A stretch of DNA of 64,000 nt from Merdiplasma sp905207905. Lineage in GTDB: Bacteria; Bacillota; Clostridia; Lachnospirales; Lachnospiraceae. The stretch is from positions 1-64,000 of the forward strand of contig CABRXX010000003.1 of NCBI GenBank assembly GCA_902475025.1, in the 5' to 3' direction. Below, piece after piece: positions 50,687-59,851 of the stretch; the first letter of the stretch is position 1, and every line of letters starts with the position of its first letter. The position numbers and the translations under genes are program-made. Below the pieces are notes generated by a model, which had not been told where the DNA came from, searched no databases, and saw only the letters and a program-made list of their open reading frames with translations.

Positions 50687-52084
50687 ATGGTGAGACGGGA
50701 GAGATATAAGAGGCTTATCATGTTTTTGGCTTCTCTGCTGGTGATCGGCCTTCAGACCATGAATTTTGCCTATGTCTGGTTTACAGAATATAACTATAAG
50801 GAAATTATGGGATTTCAGTACTGGCGCAGAGGACACTGGGCTTTGATTGTGTTTTATGCGTTTTTGGTATTTGTGATTTCGAAGCTTTTCGGAGCGCTCC
50901 GGGTAGGCTACATGCGGGTGCTGGATGTGATTATTTCCCAGATTTTGTCAGTGCTCTGCACCAACGTTGTGGCGTATCTGCAGCTGGCTCTCATCGGACG
51001 CTGGAAATTTCTGACTTATATAAAGCCCATGGTGTGGCTGACGGGAGTGAATCTTCTGATTGTGATCTGCTGGGTGGTATTTGTGCGGTGGATTTATGCA
51101 AAGATCTATCCGCCCAGACAGATGATCATGGTGTATGACGCACCGTCGGAGAAGCTGCTTCGGGATATCTCCTCCAGGGCAGATAAATACGTGATCAGCG
51201 AGGCAGTACACCTTGGCAGGGGGATGGACTATATTAAGGAGCGGATCCCCCACTATCAGGGAGTGCTTATTGGAGATATGCCCTCCCATGAGCGCAATCT
51301 TTTGCTGAAATACTGCTTTGAGAAGAATATCCGTTGTTACTGCTCTCCGAAGATTTCAGATATTATGATCATGAGTTCAGAGAAGATCCATCTTTTCGAC
51401 ACACCCCTGCTTCTGTTTCGGAATCGGGGGCTGACAGTGGAGCAGCAGGCCATCAAACGGTTTTTCGACATTGTGTGTTCGCTGGCCGGATTGATTCTGC
51501 TGTCACCGCTGCTGCTGCTGATTGCCCTTCTGGTAAAGGTCTATGATGGAGGCCCGGTATTTTATAAGCAGGAGCGTCTGACTCAGGATGGGAAGGTGTT
51601 TATGGTATACAAATTCCGGAGCATGAGGGTGGATTCTGAGAAGAACGGGGCCAGACTGGCCATGAAGAACGACAGCAGAGTGACGCCAGTGGGCCGGGTG
51701 CTGCGCAACATTCATTTTGACGAACTTCCCCAGCTTCTGAATATTCTGAAGGGAGAGATGTCTGTGGTGGGGCCCAGGCCGGAGCGGCCGGAGATCGCGG
51801 CCCAGTATGCCAAAGAGATACCGGAATTTCCTTACCGCCTGAAGGTGAAAGCCGGGCTTACCGGATACGCTCAGGTGTACGGAAAATATAATACCACCCC
51901 TTATGATAAATTGAAGCTGGATTTGACCTATATTCAGAATTATTCCTTCTATCTGGATCTGCAGCTTATCGCTACTACGGCGAAGATCCTGTTTCAGAAG
52001 GAAAATACGGAGGGGGTGGAACAGTGGCAGGTAACGGCAGCTACCAGGGAACAGCACAAGGAGCAGGAGGGCAGCAAAAAATAA
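50687..52084 (+). CDS. Polyprenyl-phosphate sugar phosphotransferase (priming transferase)
   Basis: The 465-residue protein has several N-terminal membrane segments, a CoA-binding-like domain, then the bacterial sugar transferase domain with 'KRFFDIVCSLAGLILLSPL', 'YKFRSMRVDSE' and 'HFDELPQLLNILKGEMSVVGPRPERPE'. It loads the first sugar phosphate onto undecaprenyl phosphate and so starts polysaccharide repeat synthesis at the membrane. It is first in the locus behind its own promoter and overlaps the next glycosyltransferase gene by 61 bases. Confidence 0.94.
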   Translation: MVRRERYKRLIMFLASLLVIGLQTMNFAYVWFTEYNYKEIMGFQYWRRGHWALIVFYAFLVFVISKLFGALRVGYMRVLDVIISQILSVLCTNVVAYLQLALIGRWKFLTYIKPMVWLTGVNLLIVICWVVFVRWIYAKIYPPRQMIMVYDAPSEKLLRDISSRADKYVISEAVHLGRGMDYIKERIPHYQGVLIGDMPSHERNLLLKYCFEKNIRCYCSPKISDIMIMSSEKIHLFDTPLLLFRNRGLTVEQQAIKRFFDIVCSLAGLILLSPLLLLIALLVKVYDGGPVFYKQERLTQDGKVFMVYKFRSMRVDSEKNGARLAMKNDSRVTPVGRVLRNIHFDELPQLLNILKGEMSVVGPRPERPEIAAQYAKEIPEFPYRLKVKAGLTGYAQVYGKYNTTPYDKLKLDLTYIQNYSFYLDLQLIATTAKILFQKENTEGVEQWQVTAATREQHKEQEGSKK

Positions 52085-52932
52085 AGGAAGGCCGTCCGGA
52101 CGTTTCAGTGGTGATCCCGGTACACAATGGAGCAGGGACGCTTTCTGCAGCACTGGATTCGGCGCTGGGACAGGAGGTGTCCCTGGAGATCCTGGTGGTG
52201 GACGATGCGTCCAGCGATAACCTGGAACAGGTGATGAAGCGGTATCAGGGGCTTCCCCAGGTACGGCTTTTGCGGAATGAAAAAAATCTGGGGGCTGCTT
52301 CCAGCAGAAATAAGGCAGTGAAAGAGGCCAGGGGAGACTACGTGGCCTTTTTGGATTCTGATGATTTCTGGGCGGAGGGAAAGCTGAAAAAGCAGCTGAA
52401 GCTTTTAGAACAAGGGGACTTTTCCTTGTGCTGTACTGCAAGGGAACTGATGAGCAGCAAAGGAGAGCTGACCGGGAAGGTGATTCCCGTGAAGAAGGTG
52501 ATTTCCTATAGGGATTTGCTGCATCACAACAGCATCAACTGTTCCTCCGTACTGCTTCCCAGAGAGACAGCCCTGGAATTTCCTATGGAGCATGAAGACA
52601 GCCATGAGGATTACATTACCTGGCTGAAGATACTGAAAAAATATGGGCCAGGGGCGGGCATTAATGAGCCGCTGCTGAAATACCGGCTTTCCGCCAAGGG
52701 AAAATCAGGCAGCAAGTTAAAGTCTGCCCGCATGACCTTTCGGGTGTACCGGTATATGGGATTTGGCTGGGTTCAGTCCCTGGCCTGTTTCGTCAGCTAC
52801 GCGTTCTGTGGAGTGACTAAGTATCTGAGAGCAGCCCTGGGAAGAAAAAGAACCGGAGAGACAGAGCTGGTTTTTCAGAGAGAGGGGCCGGAGGCAACGC
52901 CGGGGAAAGAGGTGGAAACTGGGGAAGAATAG
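52024..52932 (+). CDS. Family 2 glycosyltransferase
   Basis: The 302-residue enzyme has the GT-A nucleotide-binding start 'DVSVVIPVHNGAGTLSAALDS', the DXD-like 'VAFLDSDDFW' and the C-terminal 'HEDYITWLKIL' block. It would add one sugar to the lipid-linked intermediate in the cytoplasm. The start is GTG 52024 after a GGAGGGGG stretch, inside the 3' end of the priming transferase gene; no later start precedes the catalytic core. The donor sugar cannot be told. The C-terminus ends in a basic amphipathic region. Confidence 0.9.
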   Translation: MAGNGSYQGTAQGAGGQQKIKEGRPDVSVVIPVHNGAGTLSAALDSALGQEVSLEILVVDDASSDNLEQVMKRYQGLPQVRLLRNEKNLGAASSRNKAVKEARGDYVAFLDSDDFWAEGKLKKQLKLLEQGDFSLCCTARELMSSKGELTGKVIPVKKVISYRDLLHHNSINCSSVLLPRETALEFPMEHEDSHEDYITWLKILKKYGPGAGINEPLLKYRLSAKGKSGSKLKSARMTFRVYRYMGFGWVQSLACFVSYAFCGVTKYLRAALGRKRTGETELVFQREGPEATPGKEVETGEE

Positions 52933-52984
52933 GGAAGGGTTTCTGACAGAGGAGCTTCCCGGAGAAAAGGCTCTGGTTTCAGGA

Positions 52985-53013
52985 TTGAAACACCGGCAGA
53001 TTCATGGTATGAT
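52985..53013 (+). promoter_or_regulatory. Promoter for the Wzm/Wzt export genes
   Basis: TTGAAA (52985-52990) and TATGAT (53008-53013) are 17 bases apart, about 215 bases before the permease gene. Confidence 0.6.
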
Positions 53014-53022
53014 AATATGATG

Positions 53023-53069
53023 ACATCTGTGTCCACAGAGAACACGCCTCAATCCATGAGGTTTACTGG
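53023..53069 (+). repeat. Dispersed non-coding repeat, family B copy 2
   Basis: This 47-bp stretch is similar to 4609-4656, with shared core AACACGCCTCAA, ATGAG and CTGG. It lies just after the promoter at 52985. A further perfect inverted repeat, ATCTGCC/GGCAGAT (53117 and 53134), lies in the same leader. Confidence 0.6.
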
Positions 53070-53228
53070 GGGTTCGGTGCTGTCCTCAATCAGCGTACAC
53101 CCAATACGCTTCTGTCATCTGCCTTGAAAATCCGGCAGATCTCTTAAATATAAAAACAAGGCTACCAGAGTAGAAGATGCTGCTGCAGGGGCGGCGGAAG
53201 ATACAGCGTTTTGAAGGAGTAAACATTT

Positions 53229-54029
53229 ATGAATACAGCAAAGGAGCTGTTGGACAACCGGAAGATGATCTGGAAACTGTCCAAAAATGATTTTAAAACC
53301 AAATATGCGGGTTCCTATTTTGGAATTATATGGGCATTTATTCAGCCATTGGTAACAGTGATGATTTACATTGTGATCTTTCAGTTTGGATTTAAGGCGT
53401 CGCCCAGCGTGCCGGGCTATCCCTATGCCCTGACCCTCACATCAGGGATCATTCCCTGGTTTTTCTTTTCAGAGGCGCTGTTAAACGGCACCAATTGTTT
53501 CCTGGAGTATTCCTATTTAGTGAAGAAGGTTGTGTTTAAGATCAGCATCCTGCCTATGGTGAAAGTGATCTCTTCTCTGTTTGTGCATCTGTTCTTTATG
53601 GGGCTGGTGTTTGTGGTGTTCGTGGCCTTTGGGAAGATGCCGCCTGTGCAGTTTGTTCAGGTCATATACTATGCCCTGTGTACGTTCTGTCTCACCCTGG
53701 GCCTGGTATTTTTCACCTCCTCCATTGTACCCTTTTTCCGGGACTTTGGGCAGATTATCAATATCTGTCTTCAGGTGGGGATGTGGGCCTGCCCTATTAT
53801 GTGGGACATGCAGCAGATGCTGGGGGATCATCCCCTGCTGATGAAGCTGGTGCGTCTAAATCCCATGGTGTATATTGTGGAGGGATACCGGGACTGCTAC
53901 ATCAATGGCGTCTGGTTCTGGGAAAAATGGCAGTACGGCCTGTATTTCTGGGCAGTGACCATTGTGTTGGGCTTGTTTGGCTTTAAGATCTTTAAAAAGC
54001 TGCGCATCCATTTTTCTGATGTGCTGTAG
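53229..54029 (+). CDS. Wzm-type ABC-2 permease for polysaccharide export
   Basis: The 266-residue protein has six hydrophobic segments and ABC-2/TagG-Wzm signatures ('YAGSYFGIIWAFIQPLVTVMIY' style N-terminus, 'FFRDFGQIINI', 'LNPMVYIVEGYR'). With the ATPase that follows, it would export lipid-linked polysaccharide. GAAGGAG precedes the ATG. The 296-base gap upstream holds a promoter and repeat B2, so the export genes may be transcribed separately from the priming transferase. Confidence 0.93.
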   Translation: MNTAKELLDNRKMIWKLSKNDFKTKYAGSYFGIIWAFIQPLVTVMIYIVIFQFGFKASPSVPGYPYALTLTSGIIPWFFFSEALLNGTNCFLEYSYLVKKVVFKISILPMVKVISSLFVHLFFMGLVFVVFVAFGKMPPVQFVQVIYYALCTFCLTLGLVFFTSSIVPFFRDFGQIINICLQVGMWACPIMWDMQQMLGDHPLLMKLVRLNPMVYIVEGYRDCYINGVWFWEKWQYGLYFWAVTIVLGLFGFKIFKKLRIHFSDVL

Positions 54030-54046
54030 AGGAACCGGGAGGTAAG

Positions 54047-55336
54047 ATGAAAAGTCAGAATGCAGTAGAGATTAAGAATGTAAGTAAAGTATATAAATTG
54101 TTTGAGCGTCCTAAGGACCGGCTGAAAGAATCCCTGTCTTTTATCCACAAAAGCTATCATACCGACCACTTTGCTCTGGAGGGAGTGGATCTGGAGGTAA
54201 AGAAAGGGGAGGCGGTGGGCATCATCGGAACCAACGGTTCCGGGAAATCCACACTGTTAAAGATCATTACCGGGGTACTTCATCCTTCCGGCGGAAGTGT
54301 GGAGATCAATGGAAAGATCAGCGCTCTTCTGGAGCTGGGTGCTGGCTTTAACATGGAATATACGGGAATTGAAAATGTGTTTTTAAACGGTACCATGATG
54401 GGGTTTTCTGATGAGGAAATGGAGCAGAAACTGCCGGCCATCCTGGAATTTGCGGAGATTGGAGATTTTGTCCACCAGCCGGTGAAAACCTATTCCAGCG
54501 GCATGTTTGCCAGACTGGCCTTCGCGGTGGCTATCAATGTGGAGCCGGATATCCTGATTGTGGATGAGGCTCTGAGCGTGGGGGATATTTTTTTCCAGGC
54601 CAAGTGTTATCGAAAATTTGATGAATTTAAAGAAGCCGGAAAGACGATTATCTTTGTGTCCCACGATATGGGGAGTGTGATCAAGTACTGTGACCGCGCG
54701 CTGCTTTTAAATAAGGGCAAGCCGGTGTTTGTGGGAAAGTGTTCCCAGGCAGTGGATATTTATAAGAAGATTCTGGCGAATCAGTATCATGAGGGGGATG
54801 AACCCGGAGGAGAAGAGCTGGCAGGGGCAGCAGGAGAAACGGCGCTGGAGGAAGGAAAACCCTGGAAGGAGCAGCTGATCGTCAATGCTCATTTGGTAGA
54901 TTACGGTCAGAAGGAAGCAGAGATTGTGGATTTTGCGGTGATGGATCACAAAGGTATGGTAACCTCCTCTGTGGATAAGGGAAAGAGCTTTAAGATCAAG
55001 ATGAAGGTGCAGTTCCACCAGGACATTGACCATCCTATTTTTGCCTACACGATCAAGGACCGGAAGGGAACGGAGATCACGGGAACCAATACGGTGCTGG
55101 AGAACTGCAACCTGGAACGGGGGCAGAAAGGACAGGAGGTAGTAGTGTGCTTTGAACAGGAGATGCATCTTCAGAGCGGCCAGTATCTGCTGTCTTTGGG
55201 ATGCACAGGTTATCAGCTGGATCAGCTGGTGATTTACCACAGGATTTATGATGCCTGCTTCCTGGAAGTATTTTCCAACAAGGATACAGTGGGCTACTTT
55301 GATATGGATGCAGCGGTAAGTTATGAGAAGCTTTGA
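54047..55336 (+). CDS. Wzt-type ABC exporter ATPase with C-terminal binding domain
   Basis: The 429-residue protein has an ATPase domain with Walker A 'GTNGSGKST' (61-69), signature 'YSSGMFARL', Walker B 'ILIVDEALSVGD' and switch 'VSHDMGSV'. A C-terminal beta domain from about residue 285 matches the Wzt_C type. In E. coli O8/O9a exporters this domain binds the methyl-capped polysaccharide end and links chain length to export. The next gene encodes a methyltransferase-kinase-like enzyme, so the same logic may apply. It follows the permease by 17 bases. Confidence 0.93.
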   Translation: MKSQNAVEIKNVSKVYKLFERPKDRLKESLSFIHKSYHTDHFALEGVDLEVKKGEAVGIIGTNGSGKSTLLKIITGVLHPSGGSVEINGKISALLELGAGFNMEYTGIENVFLNGTMMGFSDEEMEQKLPAILEFAEIGDFVHQPVKTYSSGMFARLAFAVAINVEPDILIVDEALSVGDIFFQAKCYRKFDEFKEAGKTIIFVSHDMGSVIKYCDRALLLNKGKPVFVGKCSQAVDIYKKILANQYHEGDEPGGEELAGAAGETALEEGKPWKEQLIVNAHLVDYGQKEAEIVDFAVMDHKGMVTSSVDKGKSFKIKMKVQFHQDIDHPIFAYTIKDRKGTEITGTNTVLENCNLERGQKGQEVVVCFEQEMHLQSGQYLLSLGCTGYQLDQLVIYHRIYDACFLEVFSNKDTVGYFDMDAAVSYEKL

Positions 55337-55352
55337 AATAAAGGAGCGGCAA

Positions 55353-57656
55353 ATGACAGAGAAAATCGGCAATGTTTCCCTGAAACTGGATTATTATGAG
55401 GGACAGGATCTTTACAGTGACGGAGCAGTGGAGGAGGAGCTTTTAGAGGCGGTGAAAACCCATAGTCCGGAGGAGTTTCCGGAGCTGATCCGCAAAAAGG
55501 GAAGCTGGCCCTTTTTATACCATCTTTCAGAGCAGAGAGCCAATATCATTGACTGGTATCCCATGAAAGAAGGCGCTTCCGTGCTGGAGGTGGGAGCCGG
55601 ATGCGGCGCTATTACCGGAGCTTTGACCCGCCGGGGAGGCCGGGTGGTGGCCAATGATCTTTCCAAGCGCCGCAGCCTGATCAATGCCTGGAGAAACCGG
55701 GAGGCTCAGAATTTGGAGATTATGGTGGGCAATTTTAACACGGTGGCAGATTCTCTGGAGGAAAAGTTTGACTATATTACTCTGATCGGAGTGTTTGAAT
55801 ATGCGGAGAGCTACATTCAGGAGCCGAATCCGGGGCGGGCGTTTCTGGAGAAGATTAATCGCCTGCTTAAGGAGGATGGAGAGATTCTCATTGCCATTGA
55901 GAATCGGCTGGGCCTGAAGTATTTTGCAGGCTGCATGGAGGATCATAGAGGGCGGGCCTTTGAGGGAATCGAAGGGTACCCGAATACTGCAGGCGTCCGC
56001 ACTTACAGCAAAGGGGAGCTGGAACAGCTTCTGAAGAGCAGCGGATTTACAGACTATGAATTTTATTATCCCTACCCGGACTATAAGCTTCCAGTGTCCG
56101 TTTATTCGGATGAGCGTCAGCCGGGAAAAGGGGAATTATTAAATAATATAAGGAATTTTGACGGAGACCGCTATGTGCTCTTTGACGAGGGAAAGGCCTT
56201 TGACAGCATGGTGGGAACCGGGGATTTCCCCACGTTTTCCAATTCTTTTTTTGTGAGCGTAAAGAAAAAGAAGGATGGGGGAGGGGGATGTTCCGGAGAA
56301 CGGGAAAGGGCCGGTGTCTTGGAAACGGATCAGATTTCCTACGTTAAATTTTCCCGGGAAAGGAGTCTGGCTTTCCAGATCGCTACCCTGATGGCAAAGC
56401 GGCAGGGAAAATACATGGTGGTAAAGCGGGCGCTGCATCCGTCCGGAAAGAGACATATTGCCAGACTGGAGGAAAATCAGAGGATTCTTGCCGGGCTGTA
56501 TTCAAAAGAGCAGCTTGCGGTGTGTCCCTGCCGGATCAATGAAGCCGGGGAGGCAGAGTTTGTTTTCTGCCAGGGGAAAAATCTGGAGCAGGTGCTGGAT
56601 GGACTGGTGAGAAAGAAGGATTTTGGAAACATCCGGAGGCTGGCAGAGTATCTCTATGAGATTTTGAAAACGGCCAAAGGTGTGGCCCCCTTTGCTTCCA
56701 CAGCAGAGTTTGAACAGATGTTTGGGAAAGTGGAGCTTCCGGGAGAGCAGTTTGCGGCTCCCGTATCCAATCTGGATATGCTGTTTGCCAACCTGATTTG
56801 GTCCGGAGGGACAAAGAACGGCGAAAACGGGGGAGAGGGTGCAGAGCCTAAGCCAGGCTCCTCTTATGGGCAGCAGAAGGCAGAACTGACTCTGGTGGAC
56901 TATGAGTGGGTATTTGATTTTATGATTCCCATTTCTTATATTTATGCCAGAAGCATTCTCCTTCATGGAACTTTGCAGACGTTACCGAAAGAGCAGTTGG
57001 AGGAATTATACGGTATTGCAGGCATAAAGCCCAAGGAGGTGGCCCTCTATTATCAGATGGAGGTGCGCTTCCAGCAGTACGTTTCCGGGAAGGATGAGAT
57101 TCATGTGCTGTCTAAGGTCTACCCCCTAATGCGTACCAGAAATTTTCTGCTGGAATACTGGAATACGGATCAGGTATATTTTCCGGTCCGGGTGCTGGGT
57201 ATTTTAAAAGAGAATCCGGAAAAAGAAGAAGAATTGTATTTTGGCCTGAATTATCTCCAGGAGGTTTGGGGGACGCTGAAGATTCGGGACACAGAGCGCT
57301 ATCAGGCATTTGTGCTGTGCCCCGGGGATGCAGACTGTATTGTGCAGCTTCGGCAGCTTAGAGGAGACGGAGAGGACATTTCACTCTCCTCCCATAACGG
57401 GGAGCTGCAGCTGGGAGAGGATTATTATTTTCGGAAGGATCCCAGGATGATTGTGGAAAATAGGGACTATGAGACGCTGGAGTTTTCCTATTTCATGTAT
57501 CACAGAAATGACGGGCTGATCTCTCAGGTGATGGATTTAAGAATCCTGGAGAAGGAACTGCGCAGACAGCTGGCTTTCAGCAGACAGAAGCCTCACCAGA
57601 AGGTGATTCGAAAGACCAGAGAACTGCTGAATAAGAAGAGGAATGAAGGACAATGA
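55353..57656 (+). CDS. Methyltransferase-kinase fusion, WbdD-like chain terminator candidate
   Basis: The 767-residue protein has a SAM methyltransferase domain (residues 60-305; 'VLEVGAGCGAITGA', 'NRLLKEDGEILIAIENRLG'). A second domain (about 325-560) has features of an APH/choline-kinase-like fold: Lys358 in 'VVKRAL', Asp475 and Asn480 in 'NLDMLFANL' (D-x4-N), and Asp516 in 'LVDYEWVFD'. A C-terminal beta/coil region with basic tail follows. E. coli WbdD uses a methyltransferase plus kinase to cap O-antigen chains. Placement right after a Wzt with C-terminal domain supports the analogy, but sequence similarity to WbdD is unproven. AAAGGAG sets ATG 55353. Confidence 0.82.
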   Translation: MTEKIGNVSLKLDYYEGQDLYSDGAVEEELLEAVKTHSPEEFPELIRKKGSWPFLYHLSEQRANIIDWYPMKEGASVLEVGAGCGAITGALTRRGGRVVANDLSKRRSLINAWRNREAQNLEIMVGNFNTVADSLEEKFDYITLIGVFEYAESYIQEPNPGRAFLEKINRLLKEDGEILIAIENRLGLKYFAGCMEDHRGRAFEGIEGYPNTAGVRTYSKGELEQLLKSSGFTDYEFYYPYPDYKLPVSVYSDERQPGKGELLNNIRNFDGDRYVLFDEGKAFDSMVGTGDFPTFSNSFFVSVKKKKDGGGGCSGERERAGVLETDQISYVKFSRERSLAFQIATLMAKRQGKYMVVKRALHPSGKRHIARLEENQRILAGLYSKEQLAVCPCRINEAGEAEFVFCQGKNLEQVLDGLVRKKDFGNIRRLAEYLYEILKTAKGVAPFASTAEFEQMFGKVELPGEQFAAPVSNLDMLFANLIWSGGTKNGENGGEGAEPKPGSSYGQQKAELTLVDYEWVFDFMIPISYIYARSILLHGTLQTLPKEQLEELYGIAGIKPKEVALYYQMEVRFQQYVSGKDEIHVLSKVYPLMRTRNFLLEYWNTDQVYFPVRVLGILKENPEKEEELYFGLNYLQEVWGTLKIRDTERYQAFVLCPGDADCIVQLRQLRGDGEDISLSSHNGELQLGEDYYFRKDPRMIVENRDYETLEFSYFMYHRNDGLISQVMDLRILEKELRRQLAFSRQKPHQKVIRKTRELLNKKRNEGQ

Positions 57657-58627
57657 TGGATGTATCAATCGTGATACCTACAAAAAATGCGGGAAAACAG
57701 TTTGAGCAGGTGCTTCAGGCAGTATTTAACCAGAAAACTTCCTATACCTATGAGGTGATCTGCGTGGATTCCGGTTCCAAGGACCAAACTGTGGAGCTAA
57801 TCAGGAAATATCCCTGCCGCCTGTTCCAGATACCGGCCTCAGAATTTGGCCATGGAAAGACCAGAAATTACGGGGCCTCCAAGGGGACAGGCACCTATAT
57901 TGTGTTTATCACCCAGGATGCCATGCCGGCTTCCGATACCTGGCTTCAGAATTTTATTGATGCCATGGAGATGGATCGGGATATTGCGGGAGGTTTTGGC
58001 ATTCATTATCCATATCCTGGGTGCAATCTTCTGGATGTCCGGGATTTGGCCAGTCATTTTAAAGGCTTTGGAGAGGACAATACCATTTACTGGCTGGAGG
58101 ATAAGGAGCGCTATGAGAGAGAGGAAGGATACCGCCATTTTCTGGCTTTTTTCTCTGACAACAATTCCTGTCTCCGCAGATCCGTGTGGGAAAAATATCC
58201 TTATGAAAATGTGAATTTTGCGGAGGATCAGCTGTGGGCCAAGAAAATGATCGAGCTGGGGTATAAAAAGGTGTACTGTCCTTTTGCTCCGGTGTATCAT
58301 TCCCACAATTACAAGGCGGCCACTTATTTTGCCAGGTATTATGATGAGTACAAGGCGCTCTATGAGCTGCATCACTTTGAGATCGCAGACCACTGGAAGC
58401 GCCTGCCGGGGATGCTTTACCGGCAGGTGCGGGGAGACTGCGCATATATTAAGCATCTGGATATGAAATTAAGCAAAAAAGTGTATTGGGCATTCTATTC
58501 CCTGTTCCGGAATTTCGGACGTTTTTACGGCGGATATCTGGGGGGGAAGTACCATGGATACAGCGGGAAAAAGCAGCAGTTTTTGGATCGCCATATTTCC
58601 CAGCAGTACCGCCAGAAGAAAGGTTGA
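57653..58627 (+). CDS. Family 2 rhamnosyltransferase-like glycosyltransferase
   Basis: The 324-residue enzyme begins 'VSIVIPTKNAGKQFEQVL', has the 'EFGHGKTRNYGA' motif typical of dTDP-rhamnosyltransferases (RfbF/WbbL type), the DXD-like 'ITQDAMP' loop and 'FAEDQLWAKKMIELG'. It probably adds a rhamnose or related deoxysugar. It overlaps the upstream capping-enzyme gene by four bases (ATGA). Two ATGs at 57653 and 57656 are equally possible. Confidence 0.88.
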   Translation: MMDVSIVIPTKNAGKQFEQVLQAVFNQKTSYTYEVICVDSGSKDQTVELIRKYPCRLFQIPASEFGHGKTRNYGASKGTGTYIVFITQDAMPASDTWLQNFIDAMEMDRDIAGGFGIHYPYPGCNLLDVRDLASHFKGFGEDNTIYWLEDKERYEREEGYRHFLAFFSDNNSCLRRSVWEKYPYENVNFAEDQLWAKKMIELGYKKVYCPFAPVYHSHNYKAATYFARYYDEYKALYELHHFEIADHWKRLPGMLYRQVRGDCAYIKHLDMKLSKKVYWAFYSLFRNFGRFYGGYLGGKYHGYSGKKQQFLDRHISQQYRQKKG

Positions 58628-58630
58628 ACT

Positions 58631-59851
58631 ATGGATAACAGAGATTTAGTGGGAAGAATGAAACGGTATTACAAAAAAAATGGTTTAAAAAAAACGCTGA
58701 AGCGCTGCGTCACCAAGCCGGAGCCGCCCAAACAGCAGATCTTGGATTTCTGGAATTTTATCGTGGATACAAAGGAGATTCCTTTTTCCGCGGAGGAGGC
58801 AGAAGGATGCAGAGGCGGACAAAAGATCGTCAACTGGATTGTGCCGGAGTTCGGTAAGGGTTCCGGAGGCCATATTAATATCTTCCGTTTTATTTCCGCG
58901 CTGGAGCGCAGAGGTATTCACAACCGGGTCTATGTGTACCGGGCGGTGGAGTTGACGGATGACGAAAAGCTCCATACTCTGCTGCGGGAACATTTTTCTA
59001 TTTTAGATCCCCGGGTGGAGAGCTGCTGTGATGCAGGAAAGGCAAAATTTGCTCACGCTACGGTGGCCACCTCCTGGATTACTGCCTATTTTGTGAAGAA
59101 TTTTAACAATACCATCTCAAAGTTTTACTTTATTCAGGATTTTGAACCCTATTTTTATGCCAGAGGATCTGAGTACTCCTTTGCGGAAAATACTTACACC
59201 TTCGGATTTCGGGGCATTACTGCAGGAGACTGGCTGAAAAATCTGGTGGAGCGAGAGTATGGGATGAAGGCGGACAGCTTTGGATTTTCCTATGACCGGG
59301 ATCTTTATCAGCCAAAGAAAAAGACGGAAGGCGGACAGAGGGTGTTTTTTTACGCACGGCCGGTAACACCAAGGCGGGACTGGGAGCTGGGACTTTTGGC
59401 GCTTAATGAGCTTTGCCGCAGGATGCCTCAGGTGGAGGTGGTGTTCGCAGGCTGGGATGTGAGCAGCTACGAGATTCCCTTTGCTCATAAAAATCTGGGA
59501 ATCGTATCTTTGGAGAATCTTTCTGACCTGTATGCTCAGTGCGATCTGTGCCTGATCATCTCCAGCACCAATCTGTCTTTGCTTCCTCTGGAAGTGATGG
59601 GATCCGGCAGCGTGGCAGTATGCTCCAAGGGAGAGAACAGCTCCTGGCTGGTAGATGAGGAAAATGCAGTGATGGTGGATTTTGAACCCAATCAGATTGC
59701 AGATACCATGGAATTTTATCTGACCCATCCAGAGGAGCTGGAGCGGATCCGTCAGAAGGGCATCGCTTTTGCAGAAGGGACTTCCTGGGAGCGGGAGGCA
59801 GATAAGGTTTATGAAGCTATATTGAAAGGAATCAGGGAAGATGAAGGCTAA
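58631..59851 (+). CDS. WsaF-like glycosyltransferase
   Basis: The 406-residue enzyme has an N-terminal motif 'PEFGKGSGGHINIFRF', as in the rhamnosyltransferase WsaF of Geobacillus S-layer glycan synthesis, and a C-terminal GT-B half with 'SLENLSDLYAQCDLCLIIS' and 'LPLEVMGSGSVAVC'. It likely adds or extends rhamnose units. It starts four bases after the upstream transferase and overlaps the epimerase by 11 bases. The sugar assignment is by family. Confidence 0.87.
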   Translation: MDNRDLVGRMKRYYKKNGLKKTLKRCVTKPEPPKQQILDFWNFIVDTKEIPFSAEEAEGCRGGQKIVNWIVPEFGKGSGGHINIFRFISALERRGIHNRVYVYRAVELTDDEKLHTLLREHFSILDPRVESCCDAGKAKFAHATVATSWITAYFVKNFNNTISKFYFIQDFEPYFYARGSEYSFAENTYTFGFRGITAGDWLKNLVEREYGMKADSFGFSYDRDLYQPKKKTEGGQRVFFYARPVTPRRDWELGLLALNELCRRMPQVEVVFAGWDVSSYEIPFAHKNLGIVSLENLSDLYAQCDLCLIISSTNLSLLPLEVMGSGSVAVCSKGENSSWLVDEENAVMVDFEPNQIADTMEFYLTHPEELERIRQKGIAFAEGTSWEREADKVYEAILKGIREDEG

